Assembly (NCBI GenBank): GCA_019636835.1
Contig: JAHBWU010000032.1
Coordinates: 1 to 39,995 of the forward strand
From: Nitrospira sp.
GTDB taxonomy: Bacteria > Nitrospirota > Nitrospiria > Nitrospirales > Nitrospiraceae
DNA length: 39,995 bases
Reading direction: 5' to 3'
Shown: piece after piece, positions 22,023 through 30,197 of the stretch
How positions within the stretch are numbered: the first letter of the stretch is position 1
Layout of the letters: every line of letters starts with the position of its first letter
The notes under the pieces: generated by a model
What the model saw: only the letters and a program-made list of their open reading frames with translations
What the model was told of the DNA's origin: nothing
Database searches by the model: none
Program-made: the position numbers and the translations under genes

Positions 22023-23270
22023 ATGACGGTAGAGCGTCCGACAGTCGCGATTCTCGTCGGTGGCGGGCCGGCTCCAGGAATCAATAGTGTCATCAGCGCG
22101 GCCACGATCCGCAGTATTCTTGGAGGCTCGGACGTCCTGGGGATCATCGATGGGTTCAGGTGGCTCATGGAAGGGAGCACCGGACAAGTGCGTCCGCTCT
22201 CGATCGAGGAGATCAGCCGGATCCATTTTAGGGGCGGATCCTATTTGGGCACCTCTCGGGCCAACCCGACGAAAAGTGCGGAGTTGCTCGACAACGTCCT
22301 GTTCGCGCTGTCGAGGCTCGGGGTCACGCGTTTGGTGACGATCGGTGGGGATGACACCGCGTTTTCGGCGATGAAGTTGGAAGAGCAAGCCGGCGGCCGC
22401 CTTCAAGTCATCCACGTTCCCAAGACGATCGACAACGATCTGGATCTTCCTCATGGGATTCCCACGTTCGGGTTTCAAACCGCCCGTCACGTTGGGGTCG
22501 AGATCGTGAAGAATCTCATGGTGGACGCCCGCACCACGACACGCTGGTACTTGGTCGTGACCATGGGGCGCAAGGCCGGGCATCTGGCATTGGGGATCGG
22601 GAAGGCGGCCGGTGCCACGCTAACGATTATTCCAGAGGAGTTTGGAGACCGTCCGGTGAGGCTCCAACGGGTCGTGGATCTCCTGATAGGGGCTATCATT
22701 AAACGGCGTGATCACGGGCAAGCCGATGGAGTGGCGGTGCTGGCGGAAGGGTTGATCGAAATTCTCGATCCTCATGATCTGGGCGGCTTGGAGCATATCG
22801 AGCGAGACGAGCACGGTCATATACGCATGACGGAAGTGGACGTGGGCGACGTCTTGCGGCGGGAACTGGCGAAGCAGCTTCACGCGCTGGGGCTATCCAC
22901 GACCCTTGTGGCGAAGAACGTCGGATATGAGCTCCGTTGCGCCGATCCGATTCCCTACGATATCGAGTACACGCGTGACCTTGGCTATTGCGCCGCGCAG
23001 TATCTGTTGGACGGCGGGACGTCGGCCATGGTCTCGATTCAGAATGGACGGTTCACCCCAATACCGTTCAAGCACATGGTGGATTCCTCAACCGGACGGA
23101 CCAAGGTCCGAATGGTGGATATCGATTCACAGTCCTATCAGATCGCTCGGCAATACATGATTCGGCTCACGGAGGATGATCTGAACAACCGGGACCTGTT
23201 GGGTCGATATGCCGCGTTGAGCGGTCTGTCTGCTGAGGCGTTCAAAGAACGGTTCAGCATAGTTCTCTGA
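22023..23270 (+). CDS. 6-phosphofructokinase, PPi-dependent type
   Basis: A 415-residue PfkA-family enzyme starting at an ATG behind CGAGGAG. The phosphoryl-donor loop reads IGGDDTAFSA: the Asp after GGD (residue 111) and the Lys in PKTIDND (133-139) are the two residues that mark pyrophosphate-dependent enzymes, where ATP enzymes have Gly at both. MGRKAGHLA (181-189) is the sugar-phosphate site. It converts fructose 6-phosphate to fructose 1,6-bisphosphate reversibly using PPi, saving ATP. It lies between two Usp genes in one transcript direction. Confidence 0.9.
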   Translation: MTVERPTVAILVGGGPAPGINSVISAATIRSILGGSDVLGIIDGFRWLMEGSTGQVRPLSIEEISRIHFRGGSYLGTSRANPTKSAELLDNVLFALSRLGVTRLVTIGGDDTAFSAMKLEEQAGGRLQVIHVPKTIDNDLDLPHGIPTFGFQTARHVGVEIVKNLMVDARTTTRWYLVVTMGRKAGHLALGIGKAAGATLTIIPEEFGDRPVRLQRVVDLLIGAIIKRRDHGQADGVAVLAEGLIEILDPHDLGGLEHIERDEHGHIRMTEVDVGDVLRRELAKQLHALGLSTTLVAKNVGYELRCADPIPYDIEYTRDLGYCAAQYLLDGGTSAMVSIQNGRFTPIPFKHMVDSSTGRTKVRMVDIDSQSYQIARQYMIRLTEDDLNNRDLLGRYAALSGLSAEAFKERFSIVL

Positions 23271-23307
23271 ACAATGGATGCATCTCGTCGAATAAAGGAT
23301 ATCCGAC

Positions 23308-24165
23308 ATGAAGATTCTTGCGGCAACCGATGGATCAAAACATGGGAGGTGGGCGATCGAATGGTTGGCGGAGATGCCGTTCGCTGTGCAACCGGTCGTC
23401 CGTGTTCTCCATGTCGTCGACGTGGCGAGCGTTCGGGCTCCCTTCATGATCCAACCGGTGATTGTCGGGACCGAACGGTACATTCAGTCCGAAGTGAAGC
23501 GGATGGAAACAGCGGCGAAGTCCACAAAAAAAGAATCGGAGGGTTTGTTGTCCACACTCGGCTTGCACGGAACCGTGACGATCAGCCAAGGTGGTGTGGC
23601 GACTACGATCATGAAGCATGCGCAGCGTGGTATAGAACTCCTGTCGATCGGGTCCCGAGGTTTGGACGCCTTGGACCGATTCATGCTGGGCAGCATCTCG
23701 AACCATGCCATCCACCATGCCCCTTGCTCCGTACTGGTTGTGAAAGAGGGCCCTCGGCCCGTCAGGCGTGTGGTGTTGGGGATCGATGGGTCGGCAGCGT
23801 CGGATAAAGCGGTGAAGTTCCTGATGCGCTATGTCAATCCGACTCCTGATGGTCCGGATTGCGAACCAGTCATGGTGACGGTGACGCATGCGGTGCCCTA
23901 TTTTAAGTATCCGGAGGTCAAAGAGGCCGGGAGAACCCTGGTACAGCACTATGGTGCTAAGCTCGCGAAATCAGGCTTTCAGGTACGTGAAGCGTTGAGG
24001 TTGGGTAAGGCGGCTGACGAGATCCTGACGGCAGCCAAACAGGATAAGGCGGACCTGATCGTGACCGGAGCGAAGGGATTGGGCGCGATCCGCCGTGTAC
24101 TACTCGGCAGCGTCTCGACCCGTGTGGTGCAATATGCCCACTGTGGAGTGCTGGTGGTGCGTTGA
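23308..24165 (+). CDS. Universal stress protein, two tandem UspA domains
   Basis: A 285-residue tandem Usp starting at an ATG behind AAGGATATCC, 37 bases after the phosphofructokinase stop. Domain 1 begins MKILAATDGSKHGRWAIEWL and ends with GSRGLDALDRFMLGSISNHA, CSVLVVKEG. Domain 2 begins VRRVVLGIDGSAASDKAVKF and ends with GAKGLGAIRRVLLGSVSTRV, CGVLVVR. The N-terminal domains of this protein and the one at 740 are similar in layout (AAxDGS..WxI), suggesting paralogy. It is probably the last gene of the operon. Confidence 0.9.
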   Translation: MKILAATDGSKHGRWAIEWLAEMPFAVQPVVRVLHVVDVASVRAPFMIQPVIVGTERYIQSEVKRMETAAKSTKKESEGLLSTLGLHGTVTISQGGVATTIMKHAQRGIELLSIGSRGLDALDRFMLGSISNHAIHHAPCSVLVVKEGPRPVRRVVLGIDGSAASDKAVKFLMRYVNPTPDGPDCEPVMVTVTHAVPYFKYPEVKEAGRTLVQHYGAKLAKSGFQVREALRLGKAADEILTAAKQDKADLIVTGAKGLGAIRRVLLGSVSTRVVQYAHCGVLVVR

Positions 24166-24269
24166 TCATCTTAAGTAGGGGATGGCTCATTGCTCACGGA
24201 ACAGGCTTGACGGCAATAAGGAAAGCGCAATAGACTGACGCCTCTCGGATACACCAAGGGAGAGGCTTT

Positions 24270-24953
24270 ATGACGGCATTAATGAAAATCGATCAAGACT
24301 CGCTCCCGGATCGTCTAGTGACGGGGCTTTCAAAAATCGGTTTGGCGATGAAGAGCCGCGCATGGAGGCGAAAGGGGCGGCAAGGTATTGGTCCCTTACA
24401 AATCCAAGTGCTGACGTTTCTCCGCTCTCGACCGAATCATTCGGCTACCGTCTCAACGATCGCCCGAGAACTCTCCGTTAAGCTGCCCACCGCTTCTGAA
24501 GTCATCCGAACGCTTGAGCATAAGCGGTTGGTCCGCCGGCGCCGTCGGGAAATCGACAACCGCGTCGTGACCGTTCATCTCACCTCGCTTGGAGCGAAGG
24601 CCGGTCACGTGGAAAACCGATGGCCGGAGATTTTGGCGTCTGCAACCGAGAGTTTGTCCGTGCAAGAGCAGGTCGCTCTTCTCACCGCGCTCGTGAAACT
24701 GATTCGCGGGCTTCAATTGCAAGGAGAAATCCCTGTTGCGCGCATGTGCGTCTCCTGCGAGCATTTCCGTCCGCATGCCTATGCGGGATCGGACCAACCG
24801 CATCACTGCGCCTTCTACAATGCTGCGTTTGGAGATCAGGCATTTCGCCTTGACTGTCCAGAGTATGTGGAAGCCCCAGCGGAGGATTCTGGCAATAAGA
24901 ATGCCGATTCCCACAACGCTGCGAGCACGGTCCAAGGCCTAACCGTCGGGTGA
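24270..24953 (+). CDS. MarR-family regulator with a four-Cys C-terminal extension
   Basis: A 227-residue regulator. Residues 40-145 form the MarR winged helix (IARELSVKLPTASEVIRTLE, LVRRRRREIDNRVVTVHLTS). The extension carries C160-x2-C163 (CVSC), HHC with C180, and DCPE with C196, a pattern suited to binding zinc or an iron-sulfur cluster. That would make it a redox or metal sensor, which is inference. The start follows GGGAGAGGCTTT. It sits 104 bases after the Usp operon and its end overlaps the converging lipoprotein gene by 15 bases. Confidence 0.8.
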   Translation: MTALMKIDQDSLPDRLVTGLSKIGLAMKSRAWRRKGRQGIGPLQIQVLTFLRSRPNHSATVSTIARELSVKLPTASEVIRTLEHKRLVRRRRREIDNRVVTVHLTSLGAKAGHVENRWPEILASATESLSVQEQVALLTALVKLIRGLQLQGEIPVARMCVSCEHFRPHAYAGSDQPHHCAFYNAAFGDQAFRLDCPEYVEAPAEDSGNKNADSHNAASTVQGLTVG

Positions 24954-25529
24954 CGGCTTATCATCAGACAACTTCTGTGACGGTTGCTCTGTTCGACTGA
25001 TGTAGATGGATCGGTCCGCCTCGACCTGCCCCATTAAGTCTTCCAAAGCCGCTTGTAACGCGATTTCGATGGGGTCACGATCAGAAGCAGTGACCCACCG
25101 AACCGATGATCCCACTGCAGTCTGATCAGCAAGATACGACTTAAGAAGCCGAGCGCCTTCGCTCATCTCTGCTTGCAACCTGATTCGATAACGATAGAGG
25201 CCGCTGTGAGAGGTCAGCGTCAGTTTTGTGGCCACACGAAGCGTCAGGTCGGCCGGGTCAGAAGAAACTGACGCGAAGGTGCTTCGTTGTTGCAAGTATT
25301 GCACGACCGCCTGCTCCAGGTCGAGATGTGACCATTCCAGCATGACGATACCTGGCCGATGGTCCGGGCCTTCCAAGGCAATCGGGCTGACAACGGCCTG
25401 AAGGGGGCGAGGGATAGTGATGGACGACGCGCTTGCGGAGAGAGGTGCCACCTGAATTCGATGGACACACCCCGCCCATGTCACACAGAGGCCCAGCAGG
25501 AGCATTGTGAACGTAGTGAAGTGGGTCAT
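24939..25529 (-). CDS. Putative lipoprotein of unknown function
   Basis: A 196-residue protein from the ATG at 25529; an in-frame TTG at 25535 is possible. The start MTHFTTFTMLLLGLCVTWAG followed by Cys looks like a lipoprotein signal, though the residue at -3 is Trp. The body has beta-rich segments (IVMLEWSHLDLEQAVVQYL, LTLRVATKLTLTSHSG, YRYRIRLQAEMSEG) that recall small outer-membrane lipoproteins of the LptE/ABC-transport-auxiliary type. The resemblance is weak. It is 46 bases downstream of another lipoprotein gene. Confidence 0.6.
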   Translation of the reverse strand: MTHFTTFTMLLLGLCVTWAGCVHRIQVAPLSASASSITIPRPLQAVVSPIALEGPDHRPGIVMLEWSHLDLEQAVVQYLQQRSTFASVSSDPADLTLRVATKLTLTSHSGLYRYRIRLQAEMSEGARLLKSYLADQTAVGSSVRWVTASDRDPIEIALQAALEDLMGQVEADRSIYISRTEQPSQKLSDDKPSPDG

Positions 25530-25575
25530 AGACAATCAAAGGTTGGCCGTACCGCCAGTGTTCTGGTCTGCGTGA

Positions 25576-26067
25576 TTAGCGAGTCGAGTCGGGAGAGGGT
25601 CCTGACACCATCTCCGAGTCTTTCAACGCTCGAGCAGCCTGGTCTCGGTAGATCTGTTCCGTCGGGTCCGTGTAGGTATCGACCACTCGTTGATAGGTGG
25701 CACGGGCCCTCTCCGGCTGCTGCTTGATCGCGAAATATTGCCCCAACGCGATCCAGTTCTGAGCTGCCGTTTCTCGAGCCGTTTTCATCAGCGCGAACTC
25801 CCGACCGGCCTGGGACGTCCCCTGCAACTGACCCCGCTTCCTGACGGTGTCCGCCATCCGGTCGGCCATGACTTCGATCTGCTCGTTTTCGTGAACCGCC
25901 GCTCCCACTCTATTGGCCTTGAGGTGCGCGTAGAAGTTCTCAACGTGGTTCTTCATGATATCCGCTCGCCGTTGATACTGGTCTTGTGCGCAACCGGATA
26001 GAAGGAAGACGAACAGCAAGATGATACCGGCCGTTCGGTAGAGGACGCGGCGAATGGAAATCTTCAC
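25576..26067 (-). CDS. Lipoprotein with TPR-like helices
   Basis: A 163-residue lipoprotein. The GTG at 26067 follows GAGGCCCCAT and gives a good signal, with hydrophobic GIILLFVFLLSGC ending in a perfect lipobox. The rest is helical: ENFYAHLKANRVGAAVHENE, then a TPR-like pair WIALGQYFAIKQQPERARAT and YQRVVDTYTDPTEQIYRDQA. Two periplasmic lipoproteins in a row suggest a joint envelope function, but I cannot name it. Confidence 0.65.
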   Translation of the reverse strand: MKISIRRVLYRTAGIILLFVFLLSGCAQDQYQRRADIMKNHVENFYAHLKANRVGAAVHENEQIEVMADRMADTVRKRGQLQGTSQAGREFALMKTARETAAQNWIALGQYFAIKQQPERARATYQRVVDTYTDPTEQIYRDQAARALKDSEMVSGPSPDSTR

Positions 26068-26307
26068 ATGGGGCCTCGTGGTTAAGAATTCTCGCGCTTT
26101 TACACGGTGGGAGTCTAGCATACCCTCGGCCGTGCAAACACTAGCTCGACCGACGGGACACCGCGATGACTGATTGCGATAACGGTAACGGGAAACCGGA
26201 GATCGTGGAACCTCTTGAACCTTTGACGACGGCTGAGCTATCTTAGATGCCGGTTTTCACGGCGAAGACCTTCGCAAGGTGCGTGGGCGAATAAGGAGGA
26301 GGCTGAT

Positions 26308-26733
26308 ATGGGAAAGAGCTTAAAAGGGACCAAGAGTCACGACAATCTGAAACATGCGTTTGCAGGCGAGTCACAGGCCAACCGCCGGTATTTGTATTTC
26401 GCGCGAAGGGCCGATATCGAAGGCTATCCGGACGTCGGCGGGCTTTTCCGAGACACCTCGGAGGCTGAAACGGGTCATGCGTTCGGTCACCTGGATTTTT
26501 TGAAAGAAGTGGGAGATCCGGCAACGGGCGTGCCGATGGGCAACACCGACGCCAATCTCAAATCCGCCATCGAGGGTGAAACCTACGAGTACACTCAGAT
26601 GTATCCCGGGATGGCGAAGACCGCACGGGACGAAGGGTTTCCCGAATTGGCCGAGTGGTTTGAAACCTTGGCGAAAGCCGAACGGTCTCATGCCAATCGG
26701 TTTCAGAAGGGACTGGATACTCTGAAGGCCTAA
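26308..26733 (+). CDS. Rubrerythrin (diiron domain only)
   Basis: A 141-residue rubrerythrin lacking the C-terminal rubredoxin domain. The diiron ligands are visible as E21 (GESQANRRY), E54 and H57 (EAETGH), E91 ([12 protein letters not shown]) and E125/H128 (AERSH). Rubrerythrins reduce hydrogen peroxide in the cytoplasm. Without a rubredoxin domain an external electron donor is needed, and the Fe-S protein encoded next is a candidate. A strong AAGGAGGAGG site precedes the ATG. Confidence 0.9.
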   Translation: MGKSLKGTKSHDNLKHAFAGESQANRRYLYFARRADIEGYPDVGGLFRDTSEAETGHAFGHLDFLKEVGDPATGVPMGNTDANLKSAIEGETYEYTQMYPGMAKTARDEGFPELAEWFETLAKAERSHANRFQKGLDTLKA

Positions 26734-26830
26734 CAGCCTGCGGGTCAGCTCACGATTAGCGGTCAGTTTTCGGCGACGTGGCGAGAGTTCGTCGGCGAAG
26801 GCTGGCCGCTGGTCATTTTTGGAAAGACGA

Positions 26831-28114
26831 ATGAAGAGTCTCAGTCTCATCACACCGATCGATTCCAAACAGTTGGAGAAGGAAACGCTGCGGATCTATG
26901 AGGTCTGTGACGGTTGCCGGCGTTGTTTCAATCTCTGCCCATCGTTCAACACCCTGCTGGATCGGATCGACGTGTACGAGGGCGATGTGGCCAAGCTGAC
27001 CCCGGCCGATCATCATCAAGTCGTCGACGAATGCTACTACTGCAAGCTCTGTTTTAACCATTGTCCGTATACCCCGCCGCATCATTATGAAATCGACTTC
27101 CCGCATTTGATGGTCGCCTGGAAGAAGCGTCTCGCCGAGGAACGCGGTGTCCGGTGGCGGGATCGCCTGTTGATCATGACGGATGTCATCGGAAAACTCG
27201 GCAGCGCAACCGCCTCCATCACCAACAGTTTGTTGGAGAGCCGACTGGTGCGCCGTGTGCTTGAACGAGTCATGGGGATTCATCGAGACCGCCGAGTCCT
27301 GCATTTTTCCGGAGAGACGTTTCCCCGTTGGTTCGGCCGTCGAACCAAGACGGCCACAGCCGATCCACCGGTCCGCAAGGTCGCTCTGTTTGCCAGTTGC
27401 CTCGTGAATTTTCAGGCGACCGACGTCGGCAAGGCGACGGTGCAGGTGCTGGAGAAGAACGGGGTCGAGGTGGTGGTGCCGGAGCAACGCTGTTGCGGGA
27501 TGCCCGGTTTTGATATAGGCGATACTCAGGCGATCCAAGAGGCGGCTCGACGCAACGTCGATTCATTGTATCCCTTGGTCGTCGACGGATATGATGTGGT
27601 AGTCCCCACTGCCAGTTGCAGTTTGATGTTGAAACGCGAATATCCGGAGCTCCATCGCGATGAGAAAACCAAGCGGGTGGCGGAGCGGACCTTCGATGTG
27701 TGTGAATATTTGATGGCGATGAAGAAAGCCGGCCACCTGGCGACCGATTTCTCGGTAAAGCCCGGGCGAGTCGCCTATCAGATTCCCTGTCATCTCAGGG
27801 ATCAGAATATCGGGTTCAAATCCAAGGAACTGATGGAGTGTGCCGGTGCCCAGGTCGAGGTGATCGAACATTGTTCGGGGCATGACGGCGCCTGGTCCGC
27901 CAAAACGGAGTTTTTCTCGTTGTCCATGAAAATCGCCGGCAAGGCCGTGCGCGCAATCGAGCAAGCACCGGCTGACTTCGTCGCGTCGGACTGTCCGCTG
28001 GCGGGTTTGCAGCTGGATCAAGCCGGCGCATCGGCTCATGCAGGAGGAAAAGCCGTCCTGCATCCGATTCAAATAGTCCGCGACGCGTATGGGCTGCCTT
28101 CTTCGAAGGACTGA
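26831..28114 (+). CDS. Fe-S oxidoreductase (GlpC/HdrD-like)
   Basis: A 427-residue protein starting at the ATG at 26831 behind GGAAAG; a TTG at 26819 is an alternative. Two [4Fe-4S] sites are at C26/C29/C32/C36 (CDGCRRCFNLCP) and C68/C71/C74/C78 (CYYCKLCFNHCP). Two CCG-type domains follow, with EQRCCGMPGFDIGD and YQIPCHLRDQN...HCSGHDGAW. The layout matches the electron-transfer subunit of glycerol-3-phosphate dehydrogenase and heterodisulfide reductase. Placement after rubrerythrin and before DUF3501 is a recurrent arrangement and suggests that it supplies electrons to rubrerythrin. Confidence 0.88.
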   Translation: MKSLSLITPIDSKQLEKETLRIYEVCDGCRRCFNLCPSFNTLLDRIDVYEGDVAKLTPADHHQVVDECYYCKLCFNHCPYTPPHHYEIDFPHLMVAWKKRLAEERGVRWRDRLLIMTDVIGKLGSATASITNSLLESRLVRRVLERVMGIHRDRRVLHFSGETFPRWFGRRTKTATADPPVRKVALFASCLVNFQATDVGKATVQVLEKNGVEVVVPEQRCCGMPGFDIGDTQAIQEAARRNVDSLYPLVVDGYDVVVPTASCSLMLKREYPELHRDEKTKRVAERTFDVCEYLMAMKKAGHLATDFSVKPGRVAYQIPCHLRDQNIGFKSKELMECAGAQVEVIEHCSGHDGAWSAKTEFFSLSMKIAGKAVRAIEQAPADFVASDCPLAGLQLDQAGASAHAGGKAVLHPIQIVRDAYGLPSSKD

Positions 28115-28124
28115 GGCACGAGGG

Positions 28125-28136
28125 CTGAGGACTGAG
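28125..28136. repeat. Dispersed CTGAGGACTGAG repeat, copy 1
   Basis: The 12-mer CTGAGGACTGAG occurs here between the Fe-S and DUF3501 genes and again exactly at 36587-36598; related copies are at 28821 and 36612. All are in short intergenic gaps. Confidence 0.6.
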
Positions 28137-28182
28137 ATGAGCCGAACCCAGCCTCAATGCTGGGAAAGGAGAGCGCACATTC

Positions 28183-28779
28183 ATGAAGACGATCGGGCTT
28201 CAAGATGTCATCCCGTACGAAGAGTATGAACGGCAGCGAGAAGCCTTTCGCGGGAAGATCATCGCGCTCAAGCAGCGGCGGCGCATTTCTGTCGGGCCGT
28301 TTATCACCATGGTGTTCGAAAACCGGGAAACGCTGCAGTTTCAGATTCAGGAAATGATCCGGGCCGAACGAATCGTCGAACCGGCCAAGGTCCAGGATGA
28401 GCTGGATGTGTACAATGCCCTGTTGCCGCAACAAAACGAGTTGAGCGCCACCCTCTTGATCGAGATCACCGATGAGGCGAAGATGAAAGAAAAGCTCGAT
28501 CAGTTCATGGGACTGGATCACGGGGAGAAAGTGGCGATCCTTGCCGAGGGGGAAGAAGCGTTCGGCGAGTTCGAAGGTGGCAGAAGCCATGAGACGAAAA
28601 TCAGCGCAGTTCATTTCGTCCGATTTCGGCCGACCGCCGAGATGAAAAGGGCCTTTGCGGACCTGACTCGACCGGTTACGATTCGAGTGATCCATGGCGG
28701 ATACCACGAAGAAGTTCCGGTCCCCGGCAGCATGAGGGAAGAGTGGCTTGCCGACTTGAGAGGCAGTGCCGAGTGCTGA
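28183..28779 (+). CDS. DUF3501 protein
   Basis: A 198-residue soluble protein matching DUF3501 along its full length: DVIPYEEYERQREAFRGK, RRRISVGPFITMVFENRETL, FQIQEMIRAERIV, DELDVYNALLPQQNELSATL. These proteins are nearly always next to a rubrerythrin and a GlpC-like Fe-S protein, as here, and a role in that redox unit is presumed. No catalytic residues are known. The ATG follows AAAGGAGAGCG. The last codons and stop lie inside the 12-base inverted repeat that begins at 28771. Confidence 0.9.
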   Translation: MKTIGLQDVIPYEEYERQREAFRGKIIALKQRRRISVGPFITMVFENRETLQFQIQEMIRAERIVEPAKVQDELDVYNALLPQQNELSATLLIEITDEAKMKEKLDQFMGLDHGEKVAILAEGEEAFGEFEGGRSHETKISAVHFVRFRPTAEMKRAFADLTRPVTIRVIHGGYHEEVPVPGSMREEWLADLRGSAEC

Positions 28780-28833
28780 GTTTTTATGTTCCATCCATCC
28801 ATTTCGTAACTCAGCACTCAGGACTCAGCACTG
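28771..28833. repeat. Inverted repeat and dispersed CTCAG-rich repeat
   Basis: Perfect 12-base arms GAGTGCTGAGTT (28771-28782) and AACTCAGCACTC (28808-28819) surround a 25-base loop, followed by GGACTCAGCACTG. The left arm overlaps the end of the DUF3501 coding sequence. It could form a terminator-like hairpin and belongs to the same repeat type as those at 28125 and 36568. Confidence 0.6.
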
Positions 28834-28840
28834 AAGAACT

Positions 28841-29593
28841 ATGCCCACTGTTCTGTTGAATAAACGTATCGAGTTCGCCGCCGCCCATCGCTATGTCCGG
28901 CCGGAATGGGATGAAGCGAAGAATCGCGCGGCGTTTGGGCGTTGCTACAACCCTCCCGCGCACGGGCACAACTACCTGCTTGAACTCACCGTTTCCGGAG
29001 AAATCGACCCCAAAACCGGCATGGTCGTCAACCTGTTCGATCTCAAACGGGTGCTGCTGGACGTGATCGAGGAATTCGATCACAAGAACCTGAATCTCGA
29101 CATGCCCTACTTCAAAGACCGGATCCCGACCTCGGAAAATTTCGCGCACGTGCTGTGGACGAAGATGGCTGCTCGACGGAATATCGGTACGCTCCACACT
29201 CTCCGGCTCTGTGAGGACGAAGATCTCTATGCCGAGGTCACCGCAGCCGACGGCCCTGAAGCTGCCTCCGTTACCAGGCGGTATACGTTCAATGCGATCC
29301 AAGAGGAGCATCAGGGGCGGGACTGGGACTGCTACGTGACGGTTCACGGAACGATCGATCTCATGACGGGCATGGTGACCGACATCGGTGCGCTGGATCG
29401 ACTCGTGCAGGACCGGATCATCAAGCCATTCGACCGACAGGATCTTCGCAAGGTGCTCGGCTCCGAAACGGTGAGGGGAGAAGCCCTCGCCAAGACCATC
29501 TGGGACCGGCTCGCCGGCCATCTTTCAGGCGGAACTCTTCACAATATTCGTCTCGTCCAAACCCGCGACCTCTCGTTCGACTACGCCGGGTAA
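28841..29593 (+). CDS. 6-pyruvoyl-tetrahydropterin synthase-family protein, double domain
   Basis: A 250-residue protein with two PTPS-like domains. Domain 1 (1-130) has the zinc ligands H16 (AAAHRY), H41 and H43 (HGHNY), Cys35 in GRCYNPPAHGH, D80-H81 (EFDHKNLN) and E99 (PTSENFAH). Domain 2 (about 145-250) keeps the framework (GTIDLMTGMVTDIGALDRLV, PFDRQDL) but lacks the zinc His residues. Relatives make pterins or the queuosine precursor carboxy-tetrahydropterin; no queC/queE genes are nearby. Domain 2 probably serves structure or regulation. Confidence 0.85.
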   Translation: MPTVLLNKRIEFAAAHRYVRPEWDEAKNRAAFGRCYNPPAHGHNYLLELTVSGEIDPKTGMVVNLFDLKRVLLDVIEEFDHKNLNLDMPYFKDRIPTSENFAHVLWTKMAARRNIGTLHTLRLCEDEDLYAEVTAADGPEAASVTRRYTFNAIQEEHQGRDWDCYVTVHGTIDLMTGMVTDIGALDRLVQDRIIKPFDRQDLRKVLGSETVRGEALAKTIWDRLAGHLSGGTLHNIRLVQTRDLSFDYAG

Positions 29594-29612
29594 GCTGGGC
29601 AACAGGGCAAGT

Positions 29613-29873
29613 TTAGCGATAGATCTCACGTCGATGCCCGATCTTTACGACCGCAACAAAGTGAGCGGCATCGTCGATGCTATAGACGATGCGATAGTCG
29701 CCCTGCCGAACGCGATAGCGTTCCGAGTCGCCTGAGAGTTTTTCGCATCCTGACGGCCGAGGCTGTTGGGCCAACCCTCGAATGCGCTCGACGACCCGCT
29801 TGAGGTCACTTGAAGGTACGGCCTTAAGCTCCTTCTCGGCAGATCGTTTAATGACGATGCTATAAGGTTCCAT
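29613..29873 (-). CDS. RelE/ParE-family toxin
   Basis: An 86-residue RelE-fold protein: YSIVIKRSAEKELKAVPSS, then LKRVVERIRGLAQQPRPSGC, KLSGDSERYRVRQGDYRIVY, and KIGHRREIYR at the end. RVRQGDYRIVY and the terminal HRREIY are the strands and Arg-rich end that cleave ribosome-bound mRNA in RelE-type toxins. Its start overlaps the antitoxin gene by 14 bases, so antitoxin and toxin are coupled. Confidence 0.88.
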   Translation of the reverse strand: MEPYSIVIKRSAEKELKAVPSSDLKRVVERIRGLAQQPRPSGCEKLSGDSERYRVRQGDYRIVYSIDDAAHFVAVVKIGHRREIYR

Positions 29874-30090
29874 CTCGCTTCAAGTCCTCGAGAAGTTTCT
29901 CGAATGAGCGCGACGGCTCTTTCGTACGGCGTTCAAACGCTTCCAGGTCCAACGCATCCTCTCGAAGAGATTCCAGCACGGCGGCATTGACCAAGTCGGA
30001 TACAGACCGGTCCGTGGTGGCGGCTTTCACCTTGAGGGCTCGATAGACTTTGGGTTTCAGGTAGATTGTCGTGCGAGTGTCCGATGCCAT
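29860..30090 (-). CDS. Ribbon-helix-helix antitoxin partner of RelE
   Basis: A 76-residue protein with an N-terminal RHH fold: TRTTIYLKPKVYRALKVKAA forms the DNA-binding strand and helix 1, TDRSVSDLVNAAVLESLRED helix 2. The acidic tail (RRTKEPSRSFEKLLEDLKRD) would wrap the toxin. It starts behind AAGGAGGAGCC. It likely represses its own promoter, which lies just upstream with the palindromes GTTTAAAC and CATCATGATG. Confidence 0.85.
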   Translation of the reverse strand: MASDTRTTIYLKPKVYRALKVKAATTDRSVSDLVNAAVLESLREDALDLEAFERRTKEPSRSFEKLLEDLKRDGTL

Positions 30091-30109
30091 GGTGGCTCCT
30101 CCTTATGAC

Positions 30110-30131
30110 GTTTAAACATTATAACATCATG
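30110..30131 (-). promoter_or_regulatory. Probable promoter/operator of the RelE/RHH operon
   Basis: On the minus strand a TATAAT (30118-30123) lies 28 bases upstream of the antitoxin ATG, next to the perfect palindrome GTTTAAAC (30110-30117) and near CATCATGATG. The -35 box is not clear. The palindromes are good candidates for RHH operator sites. Confidence 0.45.
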
Positions 30132-30197
30132 ATGCTAAAACGCCACTGATTCTGCTTCCTCGCGGCTTCTCTGTGGCGAGCGCCTAACATCCTATCC

